Positions 18,555 through 25,660 of a DNA stretch of 64,000 bases are shown here, one piece after another. The stretch is taken from the NCBI GenBank assembly GCA_000436035.1, contig FR893309.1, positions 16,920-80,919 on the forward strand, read 5' to 3'. The translations under genes and the position numbers were made by a program. Under the pieces are notes generated by a model. The model had not been told where the DNA came from. It saw only the letters and a program-made list of their open reading frames with translations, and did not search any database. How positions within the stretch are numbered: the stretch's first letter is position 1; each line of letters begins with the position of its first letter. This DNA comes from Prevotella sp. CAG:732 (GTDB lineage: Bacteria; Bacteroidota; Bacteroidia; Bacteroidales; Bacteroidaceae).

Positions 18555-19520
18555 ATGAGAGAATTACAACCGATATTGACCATTACGGGTTCGGATAGTA
18601 CGGGTGGTTCGGGTGTCCAGGCTGACATCAAAACCATCTCGGAACTGGGCGGCTATGCCGTCTCGGCGATTACGAGTATCACCGTACAGAACACCCTGGG
18701 TATCCAGGAGTTCTTTGATGTGCCGGCAGAGATTGTGTCGGGACAGATAGAGGCGATTATGAACGATATTCAGCCTAGTGTAGTCAAGGTGGGCATGATA
18801 CGTAAGGTGGAGACCTTGGATGTTATCATCGATGCCCTCACCAAGTATCGTCCCGACTATATGGTCTATGCCCCGGCTATCTGGTCGAGCAATGGCGATG
18901 CGCTGATGACGGAGGATGTGGTGAGCCAGATCAAGTATCGCCTCTTGCCGCTCTGTTCGGCGGTGGTGGCGAGGAAGAAAGAGAACGACATCATGCTGCA
19001 AGATAGCAAACTGTTGCGCCGTGCAGAGGATGGTGGCTTGTGTGTCTTCATGCTTGACAATGCCAACTCGCATGGTCTCATCAACCGTTTCTCTTCCGCT
19101 CTCTCGGTGTATCTTACCCAAGGCAAGAAGATGGAAGAGGCTTTGGCGATGGCGCAGGATTTCATCAATGTCGAATGGGCAAGGGAGCGAAATCTGCAAG
19201 GTCGCAGCTCGGATTTGTATAGTCAGTTTATCTCGCAGGTGGTCAACTATTGTCGTACCTATAGCGATGTGCATTTCTATGCCGACCAACTGAATGTGAG
19301 CAGTCGTTATCTCGCCCAGGTTACTCGCCGTATCTCTGGCAAGACTCCAAAGAATATCATAGATGAGTATATCGTGAAGGAAATCGAACGAGAGTTGACG
19401 ACCACCACGCATACGGTGCAGGAAATCGCCAATAGCTTCGGCTTCTCATCGCAAGCGCATCTCACCAAGTTCTTCAAGAAAATGAATGGAACAACCCCAA
19501 GTATGTTCCGTAAAAGATAA
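18555..19520 (+). CDS. ThiD-like (degenerate HMP/pyridoxine kinase) domain fused to AraC-type DNA-binding domain; putative vitamin B6 regulator
   Basis: Residues 1 to about 205 align with ThiD-type kinases: ILTITGSDSTGGSGVQADIK, AITSITVQNTLGIQ (substrate-pocket face) and VVKVGMI. The catalytic loop that in ThiD reads HGTGCTLSAAL is here HGLINRFSSAL (His173-Leu183), so the GTGC/GTGD anion hole and catalytic residue are gone. The LITPNLPEA nucleotide-side motif is replaced by AVVARKKEND, and about 50 residues of the kinase are missing. Residues about 225-321 form a complete AraC helix-turn-helix pair (YADQLNVSSRYLAQVTRRIS, VQEIANSFGFSSQAHLTKFF). No phosphorylation is expected, but ligand binding may be retained. 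pdxS and pdxT lie directly downstream in the same direction, which points to a pyridoxine, pyridoxal or HMP sensor controlling B6 synthesis (inference). Confidence 0.88.
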   Translation: MRELQPILTITGSDSTGGSGVQADIKTISELGGYAVSAITSITVQNTLGIQEFFDVPAEIVSGQIEAIMNDIQPSVVKVGMIRKVETLDVIIDALTKYRPDYMVYAPAIWSSNGDALMTEDVVSQIKYRLLPLCSAVVARKKENDIMLQDSKLLRRAEDGGLCVFMLDNANSHGLINRFSSALSVYLTQGKKMEEALAMAQDFINVEWARERNLQGRSSDLYSQFISQVVNYCRTYSDVHFYADQLNVSSRYLAQVTRRISGKTPKNIIDEYIVKEIERELTTTTHTVQEIANSFGFSSQAHLTKFFKKMNGTTPSMFRKR

Positions 19521-19554
19521 ATTATACAAAATGACGTAAAGTTTGCAGAAAACG

Positions 19555-19594
19555 GAACTTTTTTTCTGTATTTCAACAAAAAGTGTTTCCTTTG
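19555..19594 (+). promoter_or_regulatory. pdxS promoter region with imperfect inverted repeat
   Basis: TTCCTTTG (19587-19594) is a weak -7 element 31 bases before pdxS, with a degenerate TTTCTG 19 bases upstream. The imperfect inverted repeat GGAACTTTTT (19555) with AAAAAGTGTTTCC (19578-19590) spans it, and the heptamer TTTGCAG occurs as a direct repeat at 19543 and 19591. These are candidate binding sites for the adjacent AraC-type protein. Confidence 0.4.
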
Positions 19595-19624
19595 CAGCCG
19601 TAATTGTAATAAAATAATAGAATT

Positions 19625-20500
19625 ATGGCAGAAAATAGACAAGAATTGAACCGCAACTTGGCTCAGATGCTCAAGGGTGGTGTGATCATGGACGTAACAA
19701 CTCCAGAACAGGCAAAGATTGCCGAGGCAGCAGGTGCATGTGCAGTAATGGCTTTGGAGCGTATTCCAGCCGACATCCGTGCGGCAGGTGGTGTGTCTCG
19801 TATGAGCGACCCTAAGATGATCAAGGGTATCCAGGAGGCTGTCTCTATCCCTGTGATGGCTAAGTGCCGTATCGGTCACTTCGCTGAGGCTCAGATTCTT
19901 CAGGCTATCGAAATCGACTATATCGACGAGAGCGAGGTGCTCTCTCCAGCTGATAATGTTTATCATATCGACAAGACCAAGTTTGATGTACCTTTCGTTT
20001 GTGGTGCCAAGAACTTGGGTGAGGCGCTTCGCCGTATCGCCGAGGGCGCAACTATGATTCGTACCAAGGGTGAGCCTGGTACAGGTGATGTGGTTCAGGC
20101 TGTTACCCACATGCGTATGATGCAGAGCGAGATCAAGCGTTTGACCTCTATGAGCGAGGATGAACTTTACGAGGCAGCCAAGCAGTTGCAGGCTCCATAC
20201 GACTTGGTGAAGTATGTGCATGAGAATGGCAAGTTGCCAGTTGTCAACTTCGCAGCAGGTGGTGTGGCTACTCCAGCCGATGCAGCCTTGATGATGCAGC
20301 TCGGTGCAGAGGGTGTATTCGTAGGTTCTGGTATCTTCAAGAGTGGTAACCCAGCTAAGCGTGCCCAGGCTATCGTAAAGGCTGTGACCAACTACAACGA
20401 CCCTAAGATGTTGGCAGAGTTGAGCGAGGATCTCGGTGAGGCAATGGTTGGTATCAACGAACAGGAGATTGCTTTGTTGATGGCAGAGCGTGGTAAGTAA
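19625..20500 (+). CDS. pdxS: Pyridoxal 5'-phosphate synthase, synthase subunit PdxS
   Basis: The 291-residue (beta/alpha)8 barrel enzyme combines ribose 5-phosphate, glyceraldehyde 3-phosphate and ammonia from PdxT into pyridoxal phosphate. Recognition is secure: MLKGGVIMDVTTPEQAKIAE, CAVMALERIPADIRAAGG, the first Schiff-base Lys80 in PVMAKCRIGH and the second Lys148 in MIRTKGEPGTG. Family length is 290-295. It is preceded by the ThiD-AraC gene and its own promoter, and followed after a terminator hairpin by pdxT. Nothing looks damaged. Confidence 0.98.
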   Translation: MAENRQELNRNLAQMLKGGVIMDVTTPEQAKIAEAAGACAVMALERIPADIRAAGGVSRMSDPKMIKGIQEAVSIPVMAKCRIGHFAEAQILQAIEIDYIDESEVLSPADNVYHIDKTKFDVPFVCGAKNLGEALRRIAEGATMIRTKGEPGTGDVVQAVTHMRMMQSEIKRLTSMSEDELYEAAKQLQAPYDLVKYVHENGKLPVVNFAAGGVATPADAALMMQLGAEGVFVGSGIFKSGNPAKRAQAIVKAVTNYNDPKMLAELSEDLGEAMVGINEQEIALLMAERGK

Positions 20501-20520
20501 TTGGATAGAAAGATAATGTA

Positions 20521-20546
20521 AAGCCCCTCCTGTAAAGAAGGGGCTT
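20521..20546 (+). terminator. Hairpin between pdxS and pdxT
   Basis: AAGCCCCT pairs with AGGGGCTT (8 bp, 10-base loop) followed by TTAT. Within an operon this could reduce pdxT transcription relative to pdxS, or protect the pdxS 3-prime end. Confidence 0.65.
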
Positions 20547-20566
20547 TTATATTAGATAAGTATAGT

Positions 20567-21136
20567 ATGAGAATAGCAGTTTTAGCATTACAAGGTGCAT
20601 TTGCTGAACATCGCCAGAAATTGGCGCAGTTGGGTGTGGATAGTTTCGAGATTCGCCAGTTGAAGGATTGGGACCAGCCTAAAGATGGTCTCATCATCCC
20701 TGGTGGCGAGAGTACCACCCAGGCGAAGCTTTTGAATGAGCTCGGATTGATGGAGCCAGTGAAGAAGGCGATAGCGGAAGGTTTGCCGGTATATGGCACT
20801 TGTGCCGGTTTGATTCTTCTTGCCAAGAAGATAGAGGGGGAGCCTAGCCATCGCATTGCCTCCATGGACATCACGGCATTGCGCAATGCCTATGGTCGCC
20901 AGCTCGGCAGTTTCTATGTCGAGGCTCCGATGAAGGGCATCGAGGGTAATATCCCCATGACTTTCATCCGTGCTCCTTACATCAAGGAGGTATGGGGAGA
21001 TGCCGAGGTGCTAGCTGAGGTTGATGGCAAGATAGTGGCTGCTCGCCAGGGCAACCAACTCGTCACAGCCTTCCATCCAGAGTTGAATGATAGCTTGGAG
21101 ATCCACAAGTATTTCTTGGGGATGTGCAAGAAGTAA
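20567..21136 (+). CDS. pdxT: Pyridoxal 5'-phosphate synthase, glutaminase subunit PdxT
   Basis: The 189-residue class I glutamine amidotransferase hydrolyses glutamine and channels ammonia to PdxS. Seen: N-terminal MRIAVLALQGAFAEH, the oxyanion motif GLIIPGGESTT, nucleophile Cys79 in YGTCAGLILLA, and the His/Glu pair in TAFHPELND. Length is normal for the family. The start is 66 bases after pdxS and follows a terminator-like hairpin, so part of its mRNA may arise by read-through. Confidence 0.98.
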   Translation: MRIAVLALQGAFAEHRQKLAQLGVDSFEIRQLKDWDQPKDGLIIPGGESTTQAKLLNELGLMEPVKKAIAEGLPVYGTCAGLILLAKKIEGEPSHRIASMDITALRNAYGRQLGSFYVEAPMKGIEGNIPMTFIRAPYIKEVWGDAEVLAEVDGKIVAARQGNQLVTAFHPELNDSLEIHKYFLGMCKK

Positions 21137-21203
21137 TATCATCCTTAAATGCACGAAAACGATTCCTCTTGGAATAGGCATAAGTCTCCTAGACTACAAC
21201 TAT

Positions 21204-21306
21204 ATGCCTCCCTAGGCATTCATAAAAACCTCCCGATGTTTTTGGAAAAACCTCCCGAGGAAATTATAAAAACGTCCCGATGTTTTTTAGAAAGCATCGG
21301 GACGTT
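21204..21306. terminator. Cluster of alternative hairpins between pdxT and higA
   Basis: The clearest element is a perfect 12-bp stem AACGTCCCGATG/CATCGGGACGTT (21271-21282 with 21295-21306), suited to stop transcripts from both pdxT and the opposing higA. Upstream lie ATGCCT/AGGCAT (21204-21219) and two more CTCCCGA segments (21230, 21252) that could compete for the same partner strand. Confidence 0.6.
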
Positions 21307-21318
21307 GTATTCTAATGA

Positions 21319-21642
21319 TTATAATGCAGCGATTCTTCTGACATTAGCCAGGCGCTTCATAAATGATGAGTCTTCTTTTGTTGTTTGTATGTTGTATTTC
21401 ATTTGTAGTTTCAGTAAAGGTTCTGCATTAACGCCAAGCGCAGCTTCGAAAAGCAACGCAGTCTTTTCTGTCACAGGGCGTTTGGCATTGAGAATTTCGT
21501 TAAGCGCAGAATAAGCGATACCCATTTTCTCCGCCAAGTCTCGTTGAGAAATACCACGATACTCAATTTCGTCTTTAAGTATTTCTCCTGGATGTGTAGG
21601 AAAGGCTGGAGTCAAGTTCTCCTTTTTTTTATTGATTTCCAT
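21319..21642 (-). CDS. higA: HigA-family XRE antitoxin-like regulator (orphan)
   Basis: I start the gene at 21642 (MEINKKKENLTPAFPTHPGE, 107 residues) because this matches the HigA N-terminus and lies 19 bases downstream of a TAACTTTG -7 element. The same frame stays open upstream to 21774, but those 44 codons look like the remnant of another gene. The helix-turn-helix is clear: HPGEILKDEIEYRGISQRDL followed by EKMGIAYSALNEILNAKRPV. HigA proteins bind their own promoter and neutralise a HigB RNase toxin. No HigB-like gene is adjacent, so it is either an orphan antitoxin or a plain transcription regulator. A 16-base palindrome in its promoter is a likely autoregulatory site. Confidence 0.85.
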   Translation of the reverse strand: MEINKKKENLTPAFPTHPGEILKDEIEYRGISQRDLAEKMGIAYSALNEILNAKRPVTEKTALLFEAALGVNAEPLLKLQMKYNIQTTKEDSSFMKRLANVRRIAAL

Positions 21643-21660
21643 ATTTATGAATTTTGAGTG

Positions 21661-21676
21661 CAAAGTTAGTACTTTG
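21661..21676 (-). promoter_or_regulatory. higA promoter and candidate operator palindrome
   Basis: CAAAGTTAGTACTTTG is a perfect 6-bp inverted repeat with a 4-base spacer. On the minus strand it contains the -7 element TAACTTTG, placed so that transcription would start about 12 bases before the higA ATG. Binding of HigA here would block its own promoter. No strong -33 box was found. Confidence 0.55.
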
Positions 21677-21770
21677 TCTTCCGGAATGTCTGTAATGAAT
21701 GACCAACGCACGCCTCCTTGCTTGCCACAAATATAGTCGCATGGTGTCATACCCTTGCGGATGAGATGCG

Positions 21771-21863
21771 TCATGATAAGTGGCTCGCATTCTGCATATT
21801 CTTGCCTGCAACTTTCTCTACATAATTGAGGAGTCGCTTAATGTCTTCTTGCTTTTGTTCCAT
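21771..21863 (-). pseudogene. N-terminal fragment of a conserved Bacteroidales protein
   Basis: Thirty codons (MEQKQEDIKRLLNYVEKVAG, then KNMQNASHLS and a stop) resemble the start of a widespread Bacteroidales family that opens with a helix of this type and continues with a DNA-binding-like region. Here it stops early. The overlapping frame that runs into higA (ending CGKQGGVRWSF, ITDIPEDKV) may be a further piece of the same or a neighbouring lost gene. Family recognition is from memory and weak. Confidence 0.35.
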
Positions 21864-21871
21864 GTGATGTC

Positions 21872-23173
21872 TTATAGAAGTTCAGGGAGTTGAAAGAGCT
21901 TGACGCTGTTGCTTCCCTTGATAAGGATGTAGTGGTTGTGAGGCTGGTTTGCTTGGATGGCTTCCTTTACCTCTTCCACATTCTTGAACTTGCGGTAATC
22001 GCAGTCGATGTTCTCAAACTCATCGCCTACGAGCCATACGTTCTCCAAGCCTGCAGCACGGAGTTGATCTACCACCTTCTGGTGCTCCTCATGACTTACC
22101 TCTCCTAACTCGCCCATCTGTCCGAGAATCGCCATCTTATTAGGTACGTCCATCAAGCGGAAGTTCTCGATGGCAGCAGCCATGCTGGATGGATTGGCAT
22201 TGTAGGCATCCACTACCAACTTGTTGTGTGCGGTCTCTTCAAGCTGTGAACGGTTGTTGCTAGGGATATAGCTTTCCAAGGCATGGTCTATCTGCTGCGG
22301 CTTTACATCGAAGTGCAAGCCGATGGTGATGGCTGCGAGCATATTGTCGATATTGTAAGAGCCGATGAGATGGGTCTGAACCTCATGCCAGTCGAAACTC
22401 TCGGTGCGCCAGCGGAACTTGAGAAATGGTGCGCAAGAGATGACCTCGCCCCACACATCGCACTCGCCATCCTTGCCGTAGGTGATGAGACGATTGATGT
22501 TGCGCTCCTCTGCCATCTGCATCAAGTGCTCGTTGTCGGCATTGATGAAGACAAGGGCATCGTGGGCTGCGAGGAAGTCGTAAAGCTCGCCTTTGGTCTT
22601 CTTCACTCCCTCGAAACTGCCGAAGCCCTGCAAGTGAGCACGACCTACGTTGGTAATCATACCACAAGTTGGCTCCACGTACTTCACGAGTTTCTCTATG
22701 TCGCCAGGATGGGAGGCTCCCATTTCCACGATGGCAATCTCATGCTCGGCGTTCAGACGGAAGAGGGTCTTTGGCACACCCACATCATTATTGAAGTTGC
22801 CCTGGGTGAACATCACGTTGTATTTTTCGCTTAATACGGCAGAAACCAATTCCTTGGTTGTCGTCTTGCCGTTGGTGCCAGTGATGCCCACCACTGGTAT
22901 GTTGAAGTGGCGGCGATGCTCACGAGCCAGTTCCTTGAAGGTGGTGAGGCAATCTTCCACGAGGATATATCGCTCGTCGCCTTCCTTGGCATATTCCTTT
23001 TCGTCGATGATGACATAGGCACAACCTTTCTCCAGTGCCATGTCGGCAAACTTGTTGCCATCAAATGAGGCACCTTTCAAAGCCAGGAAGATGCTGCCCT
23101 CAGGGCAGTCTCGGCTATCAGTGGTAATCACTGGGTGCTCTTGGTAAATCTGATAGAGTTCTGAAATTTCCAT
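21872..23173 (-). CDS. murF: UDP-N-acetylmuramoyl-tripeptide--D-alanyl-D-alanine ligase MurF
   Basis: This 433-residue Mur ligase adds D-Ala-D-Ala to the UDP-MurNAc-tripeptide in the cytoplasm, the last cytosolic step of peptidoglycan precursor assembly. The ATP-binding loop GITGTNGKTTTKELV, the Mur signature NNDVGVPKTLFR, EMGASHPGDI and DAYNANPSSM are all present, and the N-terminal uridine-binding domain is intact (TTDSRDCPEGSIFLALKGAS). Length is normal. It is transcribed from a well-formed promoter at 23197-23227, divergent from the small membrane-protein operon. ddl, which makes D-Ala-D-Ala, lies 12 kb away in this window. Confidence 0.97.
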   Translation of the reverse strand: MEISELYQIYQEHPVITTDSRDCPEGSIFLALKGASFDGNKFADMALEKGCAYVIIDEKEYAKEGDERYILVEDCLTTFKELAREHRRHFNIPVVGITGTNGKTTTKELVSAVLSEKYNVMFTQGNFNNDVGVPKTLFRLNAEHEIAIVEMGASHPGDIEKLVKYVEPTCGMITNVGRAHLQGFGSFEGVKKTKGELYDFLAAHDALVFINADNEHLMQMAEERNINRLITYGKDGECDVWGEVISCAPFLKFRWRTESFDWHEVQTHLIGSYNIDNMLAAITIGLHFDVKPQQIDHALESYIPSNNRSQLEETAHNKLVVDAYNANPSSMAAAIENFRLMDVPNKMAILGQMGELGEVSHEEHQKVVDQLRAAGLENVWLVGDEFENIDCDYRKFKNVEEVKEAIQANQPHNHYILIKGSNSVKLFQLPELL

Positions 23174-23196
23174 AGTCTATTACTATTATTTGTGTG

Positions 23197-23227
23197 CAAA
23201 AGTAAGCTAAATCGGGGAAATATCAAA
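23197..23227 (-). promoter_or_regulatory. murF promoter
   Basis: On the minus strand TTTG (23227-23224), a 19-base spacer and TACTTTTG (23204-23197) match the Bacteroidetes promoter consensus closely. The expected start is about 17 bases before the murF ATG. Confidence 0.8.
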
Positions 23228-23268
23228 CTATTTTCTCAAAAAAAAGATGTTTTCTCGAATATTCTTTC

Positions 23269-23276
23269 TATTTTTG
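23269..23276 (+). promoter_or_regulatory. Candidate -7 element of the small membrane-protein/folP/cdaA operon
   Basis: TATTTTTG matches TAnnTTTG and is followed by GC, as in most elements here. It lies 40 bases before the first small gene. The -33 region is weak. Confidence 0.5.
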
Positions 23277-23315
23277 CAGAAATATTCAACGAATCTTTTG
23301 GAAAGTGAGGCTTGA

Positions 23316-23537
23316 ATGGGCATCAGAGATGAAAAAGAAAAAGTAAAAACGAGGAAAGAAAAGCTGGCAGGCTATTTCTTTGATATCTCCAAACTTTGTT
23401 TTGGAGCAATGGCATTAGGTGGCCTAACGTCAATTATTACAGGTGAGACAAATTTCAAGAATGTTTTGTTTCTCTTGTTAGGGATAGTTATGACTTTTGC
23501 ATTTGCGATGGTTGGTAATCGAATTTTAAAATATTGA
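23316..23537 (+). CDS. Small two-helix membrane protein (DUF6722-like)
   Basis: This is a 73-residue protein: a highly charged N-terminus (MGIRDEKEKVKTRKEKLAG) followed by two hydrophobic segments, about residues 25-43 (LCFGAMALGGLTSIITG) and 48-68 (NVLFLLLGIVMTFAFAMVGN). The charge pattern suggests that the N-terminus stays in the cytoplasm. It resembles a small Bacteroidales family I recall as DUF6722; function unknown. Two even smaller membrane proteins follow within 3 and 109 bases, then folP, so all are probably one operon. Confidence 0.75.
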   Translation: MGIRDEKEKVKTRKEKLAGYFFDISKLCFGAMALGGLTSIITGETNFKNVLFLLLGIVMTFAFAMVGNRILKY

Positions 23538-23540
23538 TAT

Positions 23541-23645
23541 ATGGATACAATGATATTATTATTTGGGCTAGGCTCTTTGATAGGTGGAGGTCTTTTGATT
23601 TGGACTTATACTGAATCAGGGAAAAAATGGCTAAAAAGTTTATAA
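23541..23645 (+). CDS. 34-residue single-pass membrane microprotein, copy 1
   Basis: The open frame gives MDTMILLFGLGSLIGGGLLI then WTYTESGKKWLKSL. There is one hydrophobic helix with a Gly-rich centre and a short basic/aromatic tail. The start lies 3 bases after the preceding stop, and the paralogous gene begins 1 base after this stop. The tight packing, intact frame and resemblance to the next gene support it as real. No function known to me. Confidence 0.65.
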   Translation: MDTMILLFGLGSLIGGGLLIWTYTESGKKWLKSL

Positions 23646-23646
23646 T

Positions 23647-23751
23647 ATGAGTTATTTGGCATTATTTTTTATGACTGGAAGTATTATAATCGGTGCTTTT
23701 ATAGCTTGGACTTACACGAAACCAGGTGAAAAGTGGCTGAAGGAGTTGTAA
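23647..23751 (+). CDS. 34-residue single-pass membrane microprotein, copy 2
   Basis: The frame gives MSYLALFFMTGSIIIGAFIA then WTYTKPGEKWLKEL. It has the same length as copy 1 and shares the pattern G-S-x-I-x-G, the exact WTYT tetrapeptide and G-x-K-W-L-K-x-L at the end, while the DNA has diverged widely. This looks like an old tandem duplication under selection. The folP ATG follows after 4 bases. Confidence 0.65.
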   Translation: MSYLALFFMTGSIIIGAFIAWTYTKPGEKWLKEL

Positions 23752-23755
23752 AAGA

Positions 23756-24592
23756 ATGGAATATACAATCAATATCAAGGGGCACTTGATGGATTTGAGT
23801 ACCCCTCAGGTAATGGGCATCCTGAACGTAACGCCCGATAGCTTCTACTCTGGCAGTAGGAAACAGACTGAAAAAGAGATTGCCGATAGGGCTAACCAAA
23901 TCATAGAGGAAGGTGGAAGTATCATTGATGTGGGTGCATTCTCCACTCGTCCGGGTGCTGATGAGGTTTCTGAGGAAGAGGAGGGCAGACGATTGAAGTT
24001 CGCTCTCGACATCGTGCGTCGGGAGCAATCGAATGTTGCTATATCCGTAGATACTTATCGTCCTACATTGGCACGGAAGTGCATCGAGGAATGGGGAGCC
24101 GACATCATCAATGATGTATCGGAAGGCGGCATCACGGGTATTGCCAATGTACCTTTGGAACAGCGAGAAGAGGAATATCCAGAGATGTTCAGATTGGTAG
24201 GCGAACTGAAAGTACCTTATATATTAATGTCGGTGCAACCTACACTCGCCACGATGATGAAGGGCTTTGCCAAGGAGGTACAGCAGTTGCGTGACCTCGG
24301 AGCCAACGACATCATCCTCGACCCAGGCTTTGGTTTTGGTAAGAATCTCATCCAAAACTATGAGATTTACAATGAGATGGAGAAACTCAGCGTCATGGAA
24401 CTGCCTGTGTTGGTGGGCATTTCTCGCAAGAGTATGATATACAGGTTGCTCGGTGGAGACGCCACCACATCGCTCAATGGTACGACTGTGCTTGACACCA
24501 TCGCCTTGATGAAGGGTGCCAGCATCCTCAGAGTACATGACGTGAAGGAAGCTGCTGAGGCAATAAAAATTGTAGAAACAATGACAAAATGA
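23756..24592 (+). CDS. folP: Dihydropteroate synthase
   Basis: This 278-residue enzyme condenses p-aminobenzoate with dihydropterin pyrophosphate in folate synthesis and is the sulfonamide target. Seen: VMGILNVTPDSFYSGSR (pterin/pyrophosphate loop), IIDVGAFSTRPGA, SVDTYRP, INDVSEGG, DIILDPGFGFGKN and VGISRKSMI. The family usually has Asp-x-Gly-Gly-Glu-Ser-Thr-Arg-Pro, here DVGAFSTRPG, a common Bacteroidales variant. It overlaps cdaA by 4 bases (ATGA), so the two are translationally coupled. Confidence 0.97.
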   Translation: MEYTINIKGHLMDLSTPQVMGILNVTPDSFYSGSRKQTEKEIADRANQIIEEGGSIIDVGAFSTRPGADEVSEEEEGRRLKFALDIVRREQSNVAISVDTYRPTLARKCIEEWGADIINDVSEGGITGIANVPLEQREEEYPEMFRLVGELKVPYILMSVQPTLATMMKGFAKEVQQLRDLGANDIILDPGFGFGKNLIQNYEIYNEMEKLSVMELPVLVGISRKSMIYRLLGGDATTSLNGTTVLDTIALMKGASILRVHDVKEAAEAIKIVETMTK

Positions 24593-25359
24593 TTGAATTT
24601 GGAATCAAAGACATCATCGACATCTTCTTGGTCGCTTCGATGCTCTTCTATATCTACCGACTGATGAAGGAGTCACGCTCCCTCAACATCTTCGTTGGTA
24701 TCATGGTCTTCGTGTTGATCTGGCTCTTTGTGAGTCAGGTGTTGGAGATGCGCTTGTTGGGTTCGATACTCGACAAGTTGGTGAGCGTGGGTGTCATAGC
24801 CCTCATCGTCATCTTTCAGGAAGACATCCGCCGTTTCCTTTACGAGATAGGTTCGCAGAAGGGAATGAGAAGGCTCGTGAGGTTCTTCCACTCCAACAAG
24901 GAGAGCCAACGGGAGGCTGACAAGGAGACGATTATGCCTATCGTGATGGCATGTATGAGCATGGCGAAGAAGTATGTTGGTGCGCTGATTGTCATCGAAC
25001 GAGGCGTGCCACTGAAAGACATCATGGACACGGGTGAGGAAATAGATGCCAAGATCAACCAACGATTGATAGAGAACATCTTCTTCAAGAACTCACCTTT
25101 GCATGATGGAGCGATGGTGGTCTCCAACAAGCGTATCATGGCGGCAGGATGTATCCTTCCCGTGAGCCATAATTTGGATATTCCGAAGGAACTCGGTCTT
25201 CGACATCGTGCCGCTCTAGGTATCTCGCAGAGCAGTGATGCCATTGCGGTCATCGTTTCGGAGGAGACCGGACGAATCAGTGTCGCCATCAAGGGAGAGT
25301 TCCGCTTGAGATTGTCGGCAGAGGAACTAGAGAGTATCTTGACACAGGAAATGATATAA
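24589..25359 (+). CDS. cdaA: Membrane diadenylate cyclase CdaA
   Basis: This 256-residue enzyme makes cyclic di-AMP from two ATP. Three hydrophobic helices occupy about residues 5-80 (IIDIFLVASMLFYIY, NIFVGIMVFVLIWLFV, VGVIALIVIFQEDI), followed by the DAC domain with the catalytic DGAMVV and RHRAALGIS motifs and GALIVIERG. In many Bacteroidetes cdaA follows folP as it does here. No CdaR-like regulator is adjacent. The TAA stop is followed at once by a copy of the dispersed GTGAAG repeat. Confidence 0.95.
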   Translation: MIEFGIKDIIDIFLVASMLFYIYRLMKESRSLNIFVGIMVFVLIWLFVSQVLEMRLLGSILDKLVSVGVIALIVIFQEDIRRFLYEIGSQKGMRRLVRFFHSNKESQREADKETIMPIVMACMSMAKKYVGALIVIERGVPLKDIMDTGEEIDAKINQRLIENIFFKNSPLHDGAMVVSNKRIMAAGCILPVSHNLDIPKELGLRHRAALGISQSSDAIAVIVSEETGRISVAIKGEFRLRLSAEELESILTQEMI

Positions 25360-25397
25360 GTGAAGAGTGAAGAACGAAGAATCTTTTTTGAAGAATT
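25360..25397 (+). repeat. Dispersed GTGAAGAGTGAAGAACGAAG repeat, copy 3
   Basis: The purine-rich repeat starts on the base after the cdaA TAA stop, continues GTGAAGAGTGAAGAACGAAG, and ends after a T-run with GAAGAATTC, as in the other copies. The rest of the 300-base gap to pta holds only the pta promoter and leader. Confidence 0.7.
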
Positions 25398-25543
25398 CAA
25401 ATGCTTTCGTTCTTTGCTCTTTTTTCGTTTTGCAAAGGTAGATGCAGCTTACGTAAACCTTTACAAAATGGAAGTATGAGGTAATCTTATTTGTTTTAGC
25501 TTTTTTTACACAATGAAGTAGGGCGTATTTGAAACTTTTTGCG

Positions 25544-25551
25544 TACTTTTG
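25544..25551 (+). promoter_or_regulatory. Candidate -7 element of pta-ackA
   Basis: TACTTTTG followed by C matches the TAnnTTTG consensus and predicts a leader of about 100 bases before pta. No good -33 element is seen at the usual spacing. Confidence 0.55.
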
Positions 25552-25660
25552 CAAAGTCGATATTGCAAATGATGAGGCTTTCTGTACGACACGGTAGCCT
25601 CGGGATAGACAAATCTACTTATAACAACAATAAGAATTATTATAAAATATAAAAGTAACA

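Noticed and set aside
21149..21514. 121-codon plus-strand frame after pdxT
   Set aside because: It runs through the hairpin cluster and antisense to higA; the composition is not protein-like.
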